DNA from: Methylobacterium terricola
Lineage (GTDB): Bacteria > Pseudomonadota > Alphaproteobacteria > Rhizobiales > Beijerinckiaceae
DNA: 64,000 nt
NCBI RefSeq assembly: GCF_006151805.1
Contig: NZ_VDDA01000002.1
Span: forward strand, 1-64,000
Reading direction: 5' to 3'
A program made the position numbers and the translations under genes. The notes below the pieces were generated by a model that was not told the origin of the DNA, ran no database searches, and saw only the letters and a program-made list of their open reading frames with translations. This document shows, piece after piece, positions 1 to 9,015 of this stretch (positions within the stretch are counted from its first letter, which is position 1; each line of letters starts with the position of its first letter).

Positions 1-630
1 GGCCTCGCGCCAGGTGCTCCCGTCGGCCGAGACCTTCAGGCGCACGTCGTCGTCGCCGGTGAGCCCGAGTTCGGCCCGGCCGGAGAACCCGGACTGGAAC
101 AGCAGCGACAGCACGTTGCCGGCAGCTTCCTTGTTCAGGGTGTAGCGCAGGTCCCCGGTCCCGCCCTCGCTGGTGGCAAGCGCGGTCCAGAGCGCCTTGT
201 TCAGCTTGGCGGCGAACGGGTTGGTGGCGTCGGCGGTGGTGCCGAGGCCGAGGCGGGTGAGGTTCTGGAGCGCCGTCAGGGTGGAGCGGAACGAGGCCCA
301 CGCCACACCTGTATAGGTGTACAGGTCGGCCTCATCCGCCACGAAGGCGAGCCAGCCGGCGCGCGGCACGAAGGAGCGCCACGCCCCGTCCTGGTAGCGC
401 ACCACCCGGCCGGCCCATCCCGACCACGCCCCGGTGGGAGAGGCGCCGGCGATCAGGTAGCGGTCGCCCTCGGCCGGGCTGGCGGGCGGCGCCGTCAGGT
501 CCTTGTCGAGGACCGCGAGCTGCACCAGCGTGTCGAGGGCGACCAACGCCTCGTTGTGGGTCACGTGCTTCTGCGCCTGCGCCGCCTGGAGCAGCGGCAG
601 GGCCAAGTTTGCGGTGGCTGCGTCAGGCAT
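1..630 (-). CDS. DUF2793 domain phage tail/fibre-associated protein (3' end cut off)
   Basis: The visible 210 codons begin with ATG at 630 and stay open to the window edge. The N-terminus reads MPDAATANLALPLL and continues with QAAQAQKHVTHNEAL, the hallmark of the DUF2793 family, found directly downstream of the megatron-type tail gene in many alphaproteobacterial prophages. Start and the preceding stop overlap by 8 bp (623-630), suggesting translational coupling. Family members are thought to be tail fibre or receptor-binding components, often with a variable C-terminus; that part is not visible. The function is inferred from family and position. Confidence 0.8.
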   Translation of the reverse strand, partial: MPDAATANLALPLLQAAQAQKHVTHNEALVALDTLVQLAVLDKDLTAPPASPAEGDRYLIAGASPTGAWSGWAGRVVRYQDGAWRSFVPRAGWLAFVADEADLYTYTGVAWASFRSTLTALQNLTRLGLGTTADATNPFAAKLNKALWTALATSEGGTGDLRYTLNKEAAGNVLSLLFQSGFSGRAELGLTGDDDVRLKVSADGSTWREA

Positions 631-3600
631 ACAGGGTCGCCCTCAGGGCCGCGCCGCGGCCGTAGGTTGCCGAGACTTGGTGGATGGCGACGGACAGGCT
701 GGTGACCGGCCCGCCGAAATCGGCCGCCTGGTGGGCGGCTTCGTAAGTGAGGGACGGTGCCGACAGGTCGAACGTCCGGAGAACGGTGGCGCCGGAGAGC
801 ACGTCGAGGGCGTAGGCCTCGGTTTCCTCGGCCAAGGGCACCTCGAGCTGTTCCCACGGGTCGCCGTCGATCCGGGTGCGCCGGATCCACGTCAGCACCA
901 GGTCGCCCGACGCCGCCCGCACCATCCGGGCCTGCGCCGGCGCGTAGGGGCGCAGGCCCACGCCCCGGAACGCCAGGGTGGCGCCGGCATAGGACGGGTC
1001 ATCCTGCGGCCGGCCGAGCGGCCCCCAGCGCCAGGCGAGCGGCAGGGTGCGCAGGGACAGGGGCATCCCCGACTGCACCAGGGCATCCGTCAGCACCACG
1101 AACGCCGCTCCGGCCGGAGTCGGGTTGCCCAGGGCGAAGTCCGTCCCGAGCTGGCCGCGCAGCAGCGTGCGGAGCCGGTAGCGCCCGGGCGCCAGCAGCG
1201 TGGCTTGCGCCCATTGCAGCACCTCCCACTCCCCCGACGGCGTCAGCAGGGCCGCGACGTTGGCCCCGTTCAGCACGTCGACCTCGGGTGAGGAGGTCAG
1301 CTCGACCCCGCGCGGCACCTCGACATCGACGCTGTTCCCCCGGTCCCACCGGGCGACCGGGCCCGGATACAGCGCCTCGGTCAGCCGCCCGATGATCGAC
1401 CGGGCGCCCACCGTGGCGTCGTCCTCGAACGCCCCGCCGGCGGTCGAGCGCAGCACCGCCACCGGCGACCACGGCGCCGTGTAGGCGGCGAGGTACGGCG
1501 CGTGCGGCACCGCATCCGGGCGCAGGAGCGGCAGGTCGAGGACGTGGAACAGCGCGACCCCCGCCGTCGCCGGCGGCTCGGCCGGCCGCGGCGTCGCGGT
1601 GCCGTCCCGGTAGGCGAACACCGCCGGATCCGTGCGGATGCCGCTCGCCGGCCGGCCCGCTTCGAGACCGAGGCGGGTCAGCCGGTAATCGGTGGCGGCC
1701 CCGGCGAGGGAGAGGGTGACGACATCGCCCGCGTCCAGGGCGAGGCAGGACGGCGGCAGGGTGGCCCCGACCTGCTCCCGCTCGACCACGCCCTGATAGA
1801 GCAAGGCCTGCGCGATGCCCCGCGCCGTTCCCTCGTCCAGGCAGAGCGGCACCGTCACCCGCTGCACCGAATTGGCCCGCCCGTTGGAGCGCCGCGCCTC
1901 GACCGATGCCGACTGGTAGCCCCGGTGCGGATCGATGTAGGTCAGCGCCACCACCCCCGGCAGCGCCGTCTCCTCGCCCCGGATGCGCCGGTAGTCCCCG
2001 CCGGCCCCATCCCGCGCCACCAGATCGTCGGCAGTGAGCTGGAGCGCCGGCGCCCGCGCCAGCGGCGCGAAGACCAGGCGCCCGGCCGACTCCGCCGCGT
2101 CGAAGAAGAAGCACGTGCGCAGCGGTTCGAGGCTGGCGCGCGGCGTCTGCACCTCGGTGACGGCGTAGCCCTCCACCACGCCGTAGAGCTGGCCGACATC
2201 CACCGGCACGCTCAAGCCCCCGCACAGCTCCGCCACCACGTCGGCGATCGGCGACAGGCCGAGGCGCCCGTTGATCCAGTGGCCGAGCCGGTAGTTCGGT
2301 CCGTCGCTCCACACCGCCGCCTGGCGCGGGAAGTCCGGATAGGGCCGGGCATCCCACGTCCAGACGAACAGCCGCTCCGGATCGACCATCCGGCCGCCAT
2401 AGACGGCCGAGACCGGGTTGCCGGCGGTCCCCTGCCAATAGGCCAGGGCGGCTTCCAGGTAGGCCCGTTGCGCCGCCGGATCGCGCCGGCCGTTCGAGTA
2501 GTACGGCAGGACGCTTTCCGACGACTTCGGATCCACGAAGACGTTGGGTTGGTTCATGCCCTTGTCGACGGCCGGGCAGCCGAGCTCGATGAACCGGACC
2601 GGCTTGCCCTGCGGCACCCAACCCGTTGCGCTGTCCTGGCGCACCCCGCCCGGCCGGTCGCGATGCGGGTTCGCCCACCAGGCGCGCAGATCCTTGAGGC
2701 GGAACACCCAATGCTCGCCGTAAGCCGTGTCGGCGATCGGCGTCCGGGCCTGCGCGTCGCGATCGGCCTGCGTCGGATAGTACCAGTCGAACAGCTCGCC
2801 GGCCGCGACGTTGCCGGTGAGATAGCCCGGGTCATAGGGCGAGGACGCGCCGGCTTTCGCGTCGAGGTGGTCGAACCCGTCGCGCCAATCGGCGAGCGGC
2901 ATGTAGTTGTCGATCCCGACGAAGTCGATATTCACATTCGACCACAAGGGATCCAGGTGGAAATACACGTCGCCCGTCCCATCCGCCGGGCGATGGTTGG
3001 CGTATTCCGTCCAGTCGGCCGAGTAGCCGAGCTTCGTGGCGCTCCCCAGGATCGACCGCGCGTCGGCCGCCAGGGACACGAGCTGCGCCACCGCCGGGAA
3101 GGTCGAGGCGCTGGAGCGCACGGTGGTGAGCCCGATCATCTCCGAGCCGATCAGGAAGGTATCGACCCCGCCCGCAGCCTCGGCGAGCCGCGCACAGTGC
3201 AGGATGAAGCGGCGGAACGAGAACTCCGCCTTGGCGCTGGTGACCGTGCGGCCGTTCCACGCCAGGTCCCCCGGCGCCACCGTGCCGAAGAACGCCGCGA
3301 CCTGGTCGGCCGCGGCGGCGGTCTTGTCGACGGTGCCGGGCCGGCCGGGCGCCGGATGGCAGGTCACGCGCCCGCGCCAGGGGAACGCCGCCTGCTCCGC
3401 CCCGCCATAGGGGTCCGGCAGGCCGTTGCCGGGGGCGATGTCCATCATCACGAACGGGTAGAGCGTGACGGCGTAGCCCCGGCTTTTGAGCGCCCCGATG
3501 AGCTGCACCACCGACAGGTCGGCCGGCGCCCCGCCGAGCAACGGCACGCCGAGCCCGGTGCGGCTGACGATGGCCGCCACCGCCCGGGCGATCCCGCCCG

Positions 3601-4537
3601 CCAGCCAGTCCGGCGACGTGGTCTTGCTCGCCGTCTCGACCTTCGGGACGATGCGGCAGGCGCCCAGCCGCAAGTCGGTGCCGTGCCAGGCGACCACCAG
3701 GGAGACGTGCCGGCAGCGCGGCGCCTCCGCGGCGAGCTGATCGAGCGCCTTCAGCGCGTCGACCCCGCCCGACACCGTGTTCTGCCCGGTGATCCCGCCG
3801 AAGGTCGAGGCGTTGACCGGCACCGTGGCATAGGTGAACTCGCCCATGCTCGGGATCATCGTCACGGCGGTGACCAGCTCCTCGAGACGCGGCCGGCCGG
3901 AGGCGTTGGGGGCGCGCCGGATCACCTCCGCGGTGATGACCGGCACCCGGTTGCCGAAGCCGGCGAGCGGCAGATCCTCGAACACGAGGTAGGCCAGGCC
4001 GCGATAGGCCGGGGCGTTGGCCGCCCCTTCGATCGCGGCGATCTTCGGGTCGGGCCCCTGCGCCTCGTCGCCGAGATAGACCCGCGCGCCGTAGGCCGCG
4101 AGGCTGATCGGCTTGCCGTCGGCGTAGACCTGCCCCACCGCGACGATCGGGCCCTCGCACAGGGCAATCGCCACGCTGACGCTGTAGAGATAGGTGACGT
4201 TGAACTGTTTCTGCCCGCCGCCGCTCTTGCCGCCGGGGGACTTCACCTTCTCGACCTTCTGGGTCTCCTTGAGCTTGGTGGCCCAGATGATCTGCCCGCC
4301 GATGCGGACGCGGCCGAACACGCGGGCGAGGGCCGCCCCTTCGGTCGAGGCGGTGACGTGCAGGTCCGACAGGCGCGGGCCGAGGTTGACCTGCGGCTTG
4401 GGGCGCGAGCCGAACAGGGCGCGGTCGATCAAGCCGCCGCCGGCGGCGCCGACGATCTGGCCGAGCGCGCCGCCGATCGGCCCACCGAAGGCGGTGCCGG
4501 CCGCCCGGCCGGCATAGGACAGGACGAGCGTGCTCAC
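623..4537 (-). CDS. GTA-type baseplate megatron protein with TIM-barrel domain
   Basis: This 1304-residue protein is the largest of the element. It opens with a Gly/Ala-rich hydrophobic stretch at about residues 10-45 (GGPIGGALGQIVGAAGGG), followed by the conserved tail segment VFGRVRIGGQIIWATK. A GTA TIM-barrel-like (glycoside-hydrolase-like) region lies at about residues 430-740, with a phage-tail_3 type region after it. It corresponds to orfg15 of the Rhodobacter capsulatus GTA, whose product forms the baseplate and tip. It overlaps the NlpC/P60 gene upstream by 4 bp, so the tip genes are probably translated as a set. Length and gene order match the family. Whether the barrel has glycosidase activity cannot be decided from sequence. 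Confidence 0.93.
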   Translation of the reverse strand: MSTLVLSYAGRAAGTAFGGPIGGALGQIVGAAGGGLIDRALFGSRPKPQVNLGPRLSDLHVTASTEGAALARVFGRVRIGGQIIWATKLKETQKVEKVKSPGGKSGGGQKQFNVTYLYSVSVAIALCEGPIVAVGQVYADGKPISLAAYGARVYLGDEAQGPDPKIAAIEGAANAPAYRGLAYLVFEDLPLAGFGNRVPVITAEVIRRAPNASGRPRLEELVTAVTMIPSMGEFTYATVPVNASTFGGITGQNTVSGGVDALKALDQLAAEAPRCRHVSLVVAWHGTDLRLGACRIVPKVETASKTTSPDWLAGGIARAVAAIVSRTGLGVPLLGGAPADLSVVQLIGALKSRGYAVTLYPFVMMDIAPGNGLPDPYGGAEQAAFPWRGRVTCHPAPGRPGTVDKTAAAADQVAAFFGTVAPGDLAWNGRTVTSAKAEFSFRRFILHCARLAEAAGGVDTFLIGSEMIGLTTVRSSASTFPAVAQLVSLAADARSILGSATKLGYSADWTEYANHRPADGTGDVYFHLDPLWSNVNIDFVGIDNYMPLADWRDGFDHLDAKAGASSPYDPGYLTGNVAAGELFDWYYPTQADRDAQARTPIADTAYGEHWVFRLKDLRAWWANPHRDRPGGVRQDSATGWVPQGKPVRFIELGCPAVDKGMNQPNVFVDPKSSESVLPYYSNGRRDPAAQRAYLEAALAYWQGTAGNPVSAVYGGRMVDPERLFVWTWDARPYPDFPRQAAVWSDGPNYRLGHWINGRLGLSPIADVVAELCGGLSVPVDVGQLYGVVEGYAVTEVQTPRASLEPLRTCFFFDAAESAGRLVFAPLARAPALQLTADDLVARDGAGGDYRRIRGEETALPGVVALTYIDPHRGYQSASVEARRSNGRANSVQRVTVPLCLDEGTARGIAQALLYQGVVEREQVGATLPPSCLALDAGDVVTLSLAGAATDYRLTRLGLEAGRPASGIRTDPAVFAYRDGTATPRPAEPPATAGVALFHVLDLPLLRPDAVPHAPYLAAYTAPWSPVAVLRSTAGGAFEDDATVGARSIIGRLTEALYPGPVARWDRGNSVDVEVPRGVELTSSPEVDVLNGANVAALLTPSGEWEVLQWAQATLLAPGRYRLRTLLRGQLGTDFALGNPTPAGAAFVVLTDALVQSGMPLSLRTLPLAWRWGPLGRPQDDPSYAGATLAFRGVGLRPYAPAQARMVRAASGDLVLTWIRRTRIDGDPWEQLEVPLAEETEAYALDVLSGATVLRTFDLSAPSLTYEAAHQAADFGGPVTSLSVAIHQVSATYGRGAALRATLYA

Positions 4538-5010
4538 GTCGGGGGCTCCGGCGATGGGGTCTGCGAGGGTGCGGGGAACCGGAAGGCGTAGGCGATGCGC
4601 CGGGACCAGGCCGGCGGGATCCAGGTCTCCATCACGGCGTGACCGTCATAGGCGTGGATCATCACCGAGGGGGCGACGAGGATCCCGCAATGCTTGGCCG
4701 GCAGCCGGTCGCGCCAGCGGAACAGCAGCACGTCGCCGGGCTCGGCCGCGGCCGGCGCGAGCGCGACCAGGTGGCGGGCGGCGGCATCCCGCAACGTCTC
4801 CTGGCCCCGGTCCTCGGCCCAGCTCGGCGTGTAGGGCGGCGGCGCCTCCGGCTCGGCCCCGTACAGCTCGGCATAGACGCCCCGCAGCAGGCCGAGGCAA
4901 TCGGCGCCGGCGCCCCGCAGGCTGGCCTGGTGATGGTAGGGCGTGCCGAGCCACGTGCGCGCCAGCGCGACGACACGCGCGCGAGTGTCAGCCGCGGCGG
5001 CCTCCGTCAT
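4534..5010 (-). CDS. NlpC/P60 family tail-tip peptidase
   Basis: This 158-residue protein starts at ATG 5010 (MTEAAAADTRARVV). It has the NlpC/P60 signature: a catalytic Cys in GADCLG at about residue 38 and a His in the AKHCGI segment. It corresponds to GTA orfg14, a cell-wall peptidase carried on the tail tip that helps DNA pass the recipient envelope. A longer upstream reading frame exists, but this start gives the conserved N-terminus and overlaps the DUF2163 gene by only 23 bp. It lies between the hub and megatron genes, as in GTAs. Confidence 0.92.
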   Translation of the reverse strand: MTEAAAADTRARVVALARTWLGTPYHHQASLRGAGADCLGLLRGVYAELYGAEPEAPPPYTPSWAEDRGQETLRDAAARHLVALAPAAAEPGDVLLFRWRDRLPAKHCGILVAPSVMIHAYDGHAVMETWIPPAWSRRIAYAFRFPAPSQTPSPEPPT

Positions 5011-5875
5011 TGTCTGCCCCCTGCTCCGCGTAGGCCACGGCGTAATCGTTGCCCGGCAAGTCCGGGAAGCCGCGGAAGTTGACGACGTTGGCGAACTTGT
5101 CCCGGCAGCTCGCCAGGGACTTGTCGCACCCGGCGGTGACCTGGAACGCGTCGCCAGGCGCGATCGGCGCCGGCATCGGCTCCCACAGGTCGAGGGTGGC
5201 GAGGCCGCCGGCGCGGCCGTGCGCCCGCACCTCGACCGCCGCGCCGGCATTCGCCCCGGAGGTCCAGACCAGCCGGCCGGCCTCGAACCACCGGGCGGCG
5301 TAGCCAGCGAGGCCGGAGGCGGTGACGCCGCGGGCGCTCCCCACCGTCGCGACCGTCCCGGCGCCGCGGATCGCGGCGGCGGTGGCGTCGACCCGGCAGC
5401 GGCTATCGCCCAAGAGCGCGTCGCAGGTCCGCTGGTAGACCCGGCCCAGGGGTTGGTTCAGGCGATCGGCGAGGCCGCGGACTTCGGCCGTGAAGGCGGA
5501 GGGCCCGCGCGAGACTTCGCCTATGGTGCCGGAGAGGACGAGGAGGCGGTCGGCCGGGCTCGACCAGTCGACCCGCCAGACCGCGACCGTGGCGCCGTCG
5601 AACAGGCCGCGCGCCAGCTCGGCCTCCGCCAGGCGCCCGCTGGTGAGGGCGCCGACGATCTCCAGGCTGTCGGCCGAGAGGCCGGTGCCCTGTTCGAGGG
5701 CGGTGCCAGTGGCGCCGCTCTCGGCCGAGCACGTCACGCCGTCGACCACCACGTCGAGGTCATGGTCGGTGAAGCCGAGGCGCAGGCCGTCGGTGCGGGT
5801 GACGATCCAGCAATGGCACAGGGTGGTGACCCCGCTCGCGAGGCGCGCGGCGAGGGCAGGCGATAGCGTCTTCAT
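4988..5875 (-). CDS. DUF2163 tail hub protein (GTA orfg13-like)
   Basis: This 295-residue protein has the DUF2163 N-terminal domain and the C-terminal phage_BR0599 segment (DKFANVVNFRGFPDLPGNDY). Four cysteines are placed as in the family: two in the middle (QRTCDALLGDSRCR) and two near the C-terminus (AGCDKSLASCRDK). In the R. capsulatus GTA hub these positions are associated with an iron-sulfur cluster; here that is inferred. The protein would form the hub between tail tube and megatron. It is preceded by the DUF2460 gene with a 4-bp gap. Confidence 0.92.
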   Translation of the reverse strand: MKTLSPALAARLASGVTTLCHCWIVTRTDGLRLGFTDHDLDVVVDGVTCSAESGATGTALEQGTGLSADSLEIVGALTSGRLAEAELARGLFDGATVAVWRVDWSSPADRLLVLSGTIGEVSRGPSAFTAEVRGLADRLNQPLGRVYQRTCDALLGDSRCRVDATAAAIRGAGTVATVGSARGVTASGLAGYAARWFEAGRLVWTSGANAGAAVEVRAHGRAGGLATLDLWEPMPAPIAPGDAFQVTAGCDKSLASCRDKFANVVNFRGFPDLPGNDYAVAYAEQGADNDGGRRG

Positions 5876-5879
5876 GGGC

Positions 5880-6515
5880 TCACCGCCGGATCTCGATGAC
5901 CGGGATGTCGGCCACCACGCCGGCGCGCAGGGCCTGGTGGTCGATCGCGAGACGGTCGGTGGCGAAGCGCACCGGCACGTCGAACAGGAAGCCTGCCGTC
6001 ACCACCGCGCCGGAGGCGGGCGCGGCCTTGAGGGTGACGAGGCCGGTTGTGGCATCGAGCGCGAAGGCGGAGGCCGCGAGGGCCACGCCGCCGACCGCGA
6101 CCACGACCGAACCGGCGACCGGCTTGGTGATCGGCCGGGCATAGGGCGCGAAGGCCGCGCCGTAGGTCTTGGCGAGCGGGAACACCCGGCTGGTCCCGTC
6201 GCCGGTGCCGAGGCGCTGGTCGGTGGGCGCGATCGCCTGGCCGGGGGCGGCGGAGCTGTGGTCGAAGGTGTCGCGCCAGCGAAAGCCGTAGAGCGGGCCG
6301 CGGCGCTCCTCGAAGAAGGCGATCAGCACAGCGACGTCCTCGGCGGAGCGCAGGGCCCGTCCCGCATCGTAGCTGCGGCGGGAGTGGCGCCAGAGGCTGT
6401 TGCGCTCCTCGTCGCCGGATCCGAGGGGGACGATCTCGGTGCGCCGCTCCGGCCCGCCGCGGGATCCGTAGGACAGGGCGAGGGGAAAGCGCACCTCGTG
6501 GAAGGGGCTCGGCAT
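5880..6515 (-). CDS. DUF2460 distal tail protein (GTA orfg12-like)
   Basis: This 211-residue protein starts MPSPFHEVRFPLALSYGSRG, typical of the DUF2460 (TIGR02217) family. It contains the conserved segment RRGPLYGFRWRD around residue 70 and the FATDRLAIDHQALRAG segment near the C-terminus. In GTAs the distal tail protein caps the tail tube and joins it to the hub. It sits between tape measure and hub genes, the canonical position. The 34-bp gap to the tape measure gene is larger than the overlaps elsewhere in the operon. Confidence 0.92.
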   Translation of the reverse strand: MPSPFHEVRFPLALSYGSRGGPERRTEIVPLGSGDEERNSLWRHSRRSYDAGRALRSAEDVAVLIAFFEERRGPLYGFRWRDTFDHSSAAPGQAIAPTDQRLGTGDGTSRVFPLAKTYGAAFAPYARPITKPVAGSVVVAVGGVALAASAFALDATTGLVTLKAAPASGAVVTAGFLFDVPVRFATDRLAIDHQALRAGVVADIPVIEIRR

Positions 6516-6549
6516 GGCTCGCGGGCTCCTCTGCTCACCGGCTTGGTTC

Positions 6550-7959
6550 TCACAGGCCCCTCAGGCCGCGCTGCACCGCCCGGGCGAGGGCGGCGCTGAC
6601 CTGCGCCTCCGCGCGGTGGAAGCTCGGGGCGTCCACGGTGGCGATCGACACCGAGACCTGGACGGTCGGGGCGGCCGCCTGCGGCGCGACACCGTGCGTC
6701 GCCGGCAGGATGCGGCCGGGCTGGAGCGGCACGAAGGTCTCGCGCCCGCTCTCGCCGACCGTGTAGGCGACGCCCGGGGTGACCGGCCCGCCGGCGGCGC
6801 GGCCGGTCGGGTTCGGGGTCAGGCCGAGCGACCCGATCGCATCGCCGATCAGGTCGCTTCCGGGGCTGCCGCGGCCGAACAGGCCGTCGAAGGCCCGGTC
6901 GAGGCCCCGGCTCGCGAGCGTGGTGGCGAGCCGGGCGACGACGGTGGTCAGGCGCTCGCCGTGCAGGATCGCGCCCTTGAAGCTGTCGGCGAGCGCCGAA
7001 CCGAGTTCGCGCGAGGCGGATTGGGCGGCGCGCTGGGCGGCTTCCGCCCGCTCCACCTGCGCGGTCGCGGCGCCATAGGCCTCCGCCACCCGGTCGACCT
7101 CCTCGCGCAAAGCCGGCGTCACCGAGAGGTCGGCCTTCTTGGCCGCCTCCAGCAGGCGGAACGCCGCCTCGGCCTTGGCGGCGGCGCCCTCCTCCCGGCC
7201 GACCGCGCCGGCCTCGATCGTGAGGAGGCCGGTGCGCCGGGTGAGGCGGGCGACCTCGCCGCGAAACGCGTCGTCCTCCGGCTCCGCCGCCTTGGCGGGC
7301 CGCGGCGGCGGCCGGGGAGGCGACCATGCGGGCTCGGCGGTGGGGGCGGCAGCCGTGACGGCTGCGGTGGTGGCGGCGGCGGCTGGCGCGGGGACGGGGC
7401 CGGCCGGCGGCGCGAGGCTGCCGCGGGGCGCGGCGTCGCTGATCGCGAAGGCGTCGGCGATGCGGGCGCGGATCGCCGCGCCCCCCCGTGCGCTCTCCTC
7501 GGAGGCTGCCTTCACCCGCCGGCCGAGATCGGCGACGAGGTCGGCGGCGGCCGGGATCTTGTCCGCGATGCCGCCGACCGCGCTCGTCACCGCCTCGAAC
7601 CCCGCCACCGCCTCGCGGGAGGCGGAGCCCGCTTCGCCGAGCCGCGCGGTCAGGCTCCCGACCGCGTCGTCCACCCGCCGCAGGGAGGCGCCGTCGCCGG
7701 TCGGGACCGCGCTCGCCTGCTCCAGCGCCCGCTGCAGCCGCCCCAGGGATTCCGGCGCGGCCATGCGGGCGAGCTCGTCGCGCACCTCGGCGCCGGCCCG
7801 CGCCATCGCGGCCGCGATGCGCCCTGCCCCGGCCTCGACCGCGCGCTCGGCCTCCGCCATCGCCCGCTCGGCGATCGGCCCGGCCCGCGCCAGCTCGCGC
7901 TCGTAGGCCTCGACATGGGCCTCCAGGGAGACCACCAGGCGCTCGATCTCGGTCGTCAT
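6550..7959 (-). CDS. Short phage tail tape measure protein
   Basis: This 469-residue, Ala/Arg/Glu-rich protein is predicted to be largely helical and coiled coil in its N-terminal two thirds. The C-terminus (SFHRAEAQVSAALARAVQRGL) is the conserved end of GTA and lambda-family tape measures. A glycine-rich stretch with TNPTGRAAGGPVTPG lies near residue 390. In tailed phages this protein sets tail length, and this size predicts a short tail, in the range of GTA particles rather than of large siphophages. It starts 4 bp inside the chaperone gene. The middle has a Pro/Ala-rich linker at about residues 195-230. Confidence 0.88.
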   Translation of the reverse strand: MTTEIERLVVSLEAHVEAYERELARAGPIAERAMAEAERAVEAGAGRIAAAMARAGAEVRDELARMAAPESLGRLQRALEQASAVPTGDGASLRRVDDAVGSLTARLGEAGSASREAVAGFEAVTSAVGGIADKIPAAADLVADLGRRVKAASEESARGGAAIRARIADAFAISDAAPRGSLAPPAGPVPAPAAAATTAAVTAAAPTAEPAWSPPRPPPRPAKAAEPEDDAFRGEVARLTRRTGLLTIEAGAVGREEGAAAKAEAAFRLLEAAKKADLSVTPALREEVDRVAEAYGAATAQVERAEAAQRAAQSASRELGSALADSFKGAILHGERLTTVVARLATTLASRGLDRAFDGLFGRGSPGSDLIGDAIGSLGLTPNPTGRAAGGPVTPGVAYTVGESGRETFVPLQPGRILPATHGVAPQAAAPTVQVSVSIATVDAPSFHRAEAQVSAALARAVQRGLRGL

Positions 7960-8537
7960 GCGGGCGATCCGTCATCCGGCACGCTCTGATGGGGAAGGCC
8001 TTGGAGCCAGGCCCAGAGCGCGTCCTCCTCCTGCGGCGTCGGGGCGTCGGCGGCATCCGCGTCGCGGGCGCGGTTGAAGCCGTCGATGTAGGCGGCGAGC
8101 TGCCACAGGCTCATCGCCCGCAGGTCGGCGGCCGGCAGGCCCATGGCGGCGGCGGCGCCGTAGAAGGCGGCGAAGGCGATCCGCCCTTCGGGTCCCGCGG
8201 CGGCGGCCGGGCGGCCGACCCGCTCGTCCTCGGCGCCCTCGAGCCCTGCGGCCAGGACCAGGGCGGCCTTGGCGATCAACGGGATGCAGGGCATCCCGTC
8301 GAGCCTCCGGGCGATCGCGTGGGCTTGCGGCACCGGGGAGCCGCCGCCGATCAGGCCGAGGCGCAGCACGTCGCGCACGTCCTGGAACCGGTAGCGCCGG
8401 CCGGCATGGAAGCGGTGCAGCAGGTCGGCGGGACCCGCGCCCGTCGCCTCCTGCAACGCCTCGAGGTCGCCGATGGCGAGGCGGAAGCGGCGGGTCGCGC
8501 CGTCGAGGTCGAGGTCGATATGGCCGTCGCGGCTCAT
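7956..8537 (-). CDS. Tail assembly chaperone, possibly fused GTA gp10 + gp10.1
   Basis: This 193-residue protein, taken from ATG 8537 (MSRDGHIDLDLDG), starts like GTA gp10 family chaperones (FRLAIGDLEALQEATGAG, DVRDVLRLGLIGGG). The C-terminal half holds FYGAAAAMGLPAADLRAMSLWQLAAYIDGFNRA, described here in two parts because it resembles the separate small TAC/gp10.1 protein that normally follows as its own gene. The single ORF may be a fusion of two chaperones that many siphophages express from overlapping or frameshifted genes. A GTG at 8549 would extend it by four codons and overlap the tube gene stop. The fusion reading is inference; the family call is firmer. Confidence 0.75.
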   Translation of the reverse strand: MSRDGHIDLDLDGATRRFRLAIGDLEALQEATGAGPADLLHRFHAGRRYRFQDVRDVLRLGLIGGGSPVPQAHAIARRLDGMPCIPLIAKAALVLAAGLEGAEDERVGRPAAAAGPEGRIAFAAFYGAAAAMGLPAADLRAMSLWQLAAYIDGFNRARDADAADAPTPQEEDALWAWLQGLPHQSVPDDGSPA

Positions 8538-8545
8538 CGCCCGCC

Positions 8546-8992
8546 TCACGCCGCCGCCGTGAAGAGAACCGCCCCGGTCGATTGCAAAGCCACCGAGACG
8601 GTACAGCGCTCGCCCCGGACGGCGCCGACCTCGAAGCTGGTGAGGTGGAACAGCCCCTCCCAGGCGCCGCCGCCGTCCGCTCCGGCGCCGCTCACCTCGA
8701 CGCGGGCCTTCACCGGCGCGTCGGAGTCGAAGGCGGCGCGCCAGCGGGCGATGCTCTGGCGCGCCATCACGCCCTTCCCGGACACCGCGACCGACTTCGA
8801 CACGGCGAACCGGTCGACGAAGGGGGCGACATCCTCGTTGGCGCAGTCCGGTACGACCGAGCTGTTGGTCTCCTTGGTGAATTGCGCCGCCCGCTCGGTC
8901 AGGCCGCAGGGCGCCTCGAAGGTGCCGGCCTTGGTCAGGCTCTCGAGCTTCACGGCGATGGCCGAGAACGGCAGGGTGGTGGGCTGGGTCAT
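8546..8992 (-). CDS. Major tail tube protein (GTA orfg9 / TP901-1 type)
   Basis: This 148-residue protein is taken from ATG 8992 (MTQPTTLPFSAIAV). The pattern KTGTFEAPCGLTERAAQF-like start, the mid VSKSVAVSGKGVM segment and the C-terminal TVSVALQSTG match the GTA tail tube family, which polymerises into the hollow tail. An open frame extends upstream to 9313, but that part overlaps the DUF3168 gene in another frame and is a shadow. It is followed directly by the chaperone gene, as in siphophages and GTAs. The 23-bp gap upstream leaves room for its own ribosome binding site. Confidence 0.88.
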   Translation of the reverse strand: MTQPTTLPFSAIAVKLESLTKAGTFEAPCGLTERAAQFTKETNSSVVPDCANEDVAPFVDRFAVSKSVAVSGKGVMARQSIARWRAAFDSDAPVKARVEVSGAGADGGGAWEGLFHLTSFEVGAVRGERCTVSVALQSTGAVLFTAAA

Positions 8993-9015
8993 GAACGCGC
9001 TCCCGACGGTGGTGA

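Noticed and set aside
1502..4591. 1029-codon open frame on the plus strand
   Set aside because: It is antisense to the megatron gene. At about 70% GC such frames arise from biased third positions; the translation is Arg/Gly/His-rich with no domain.
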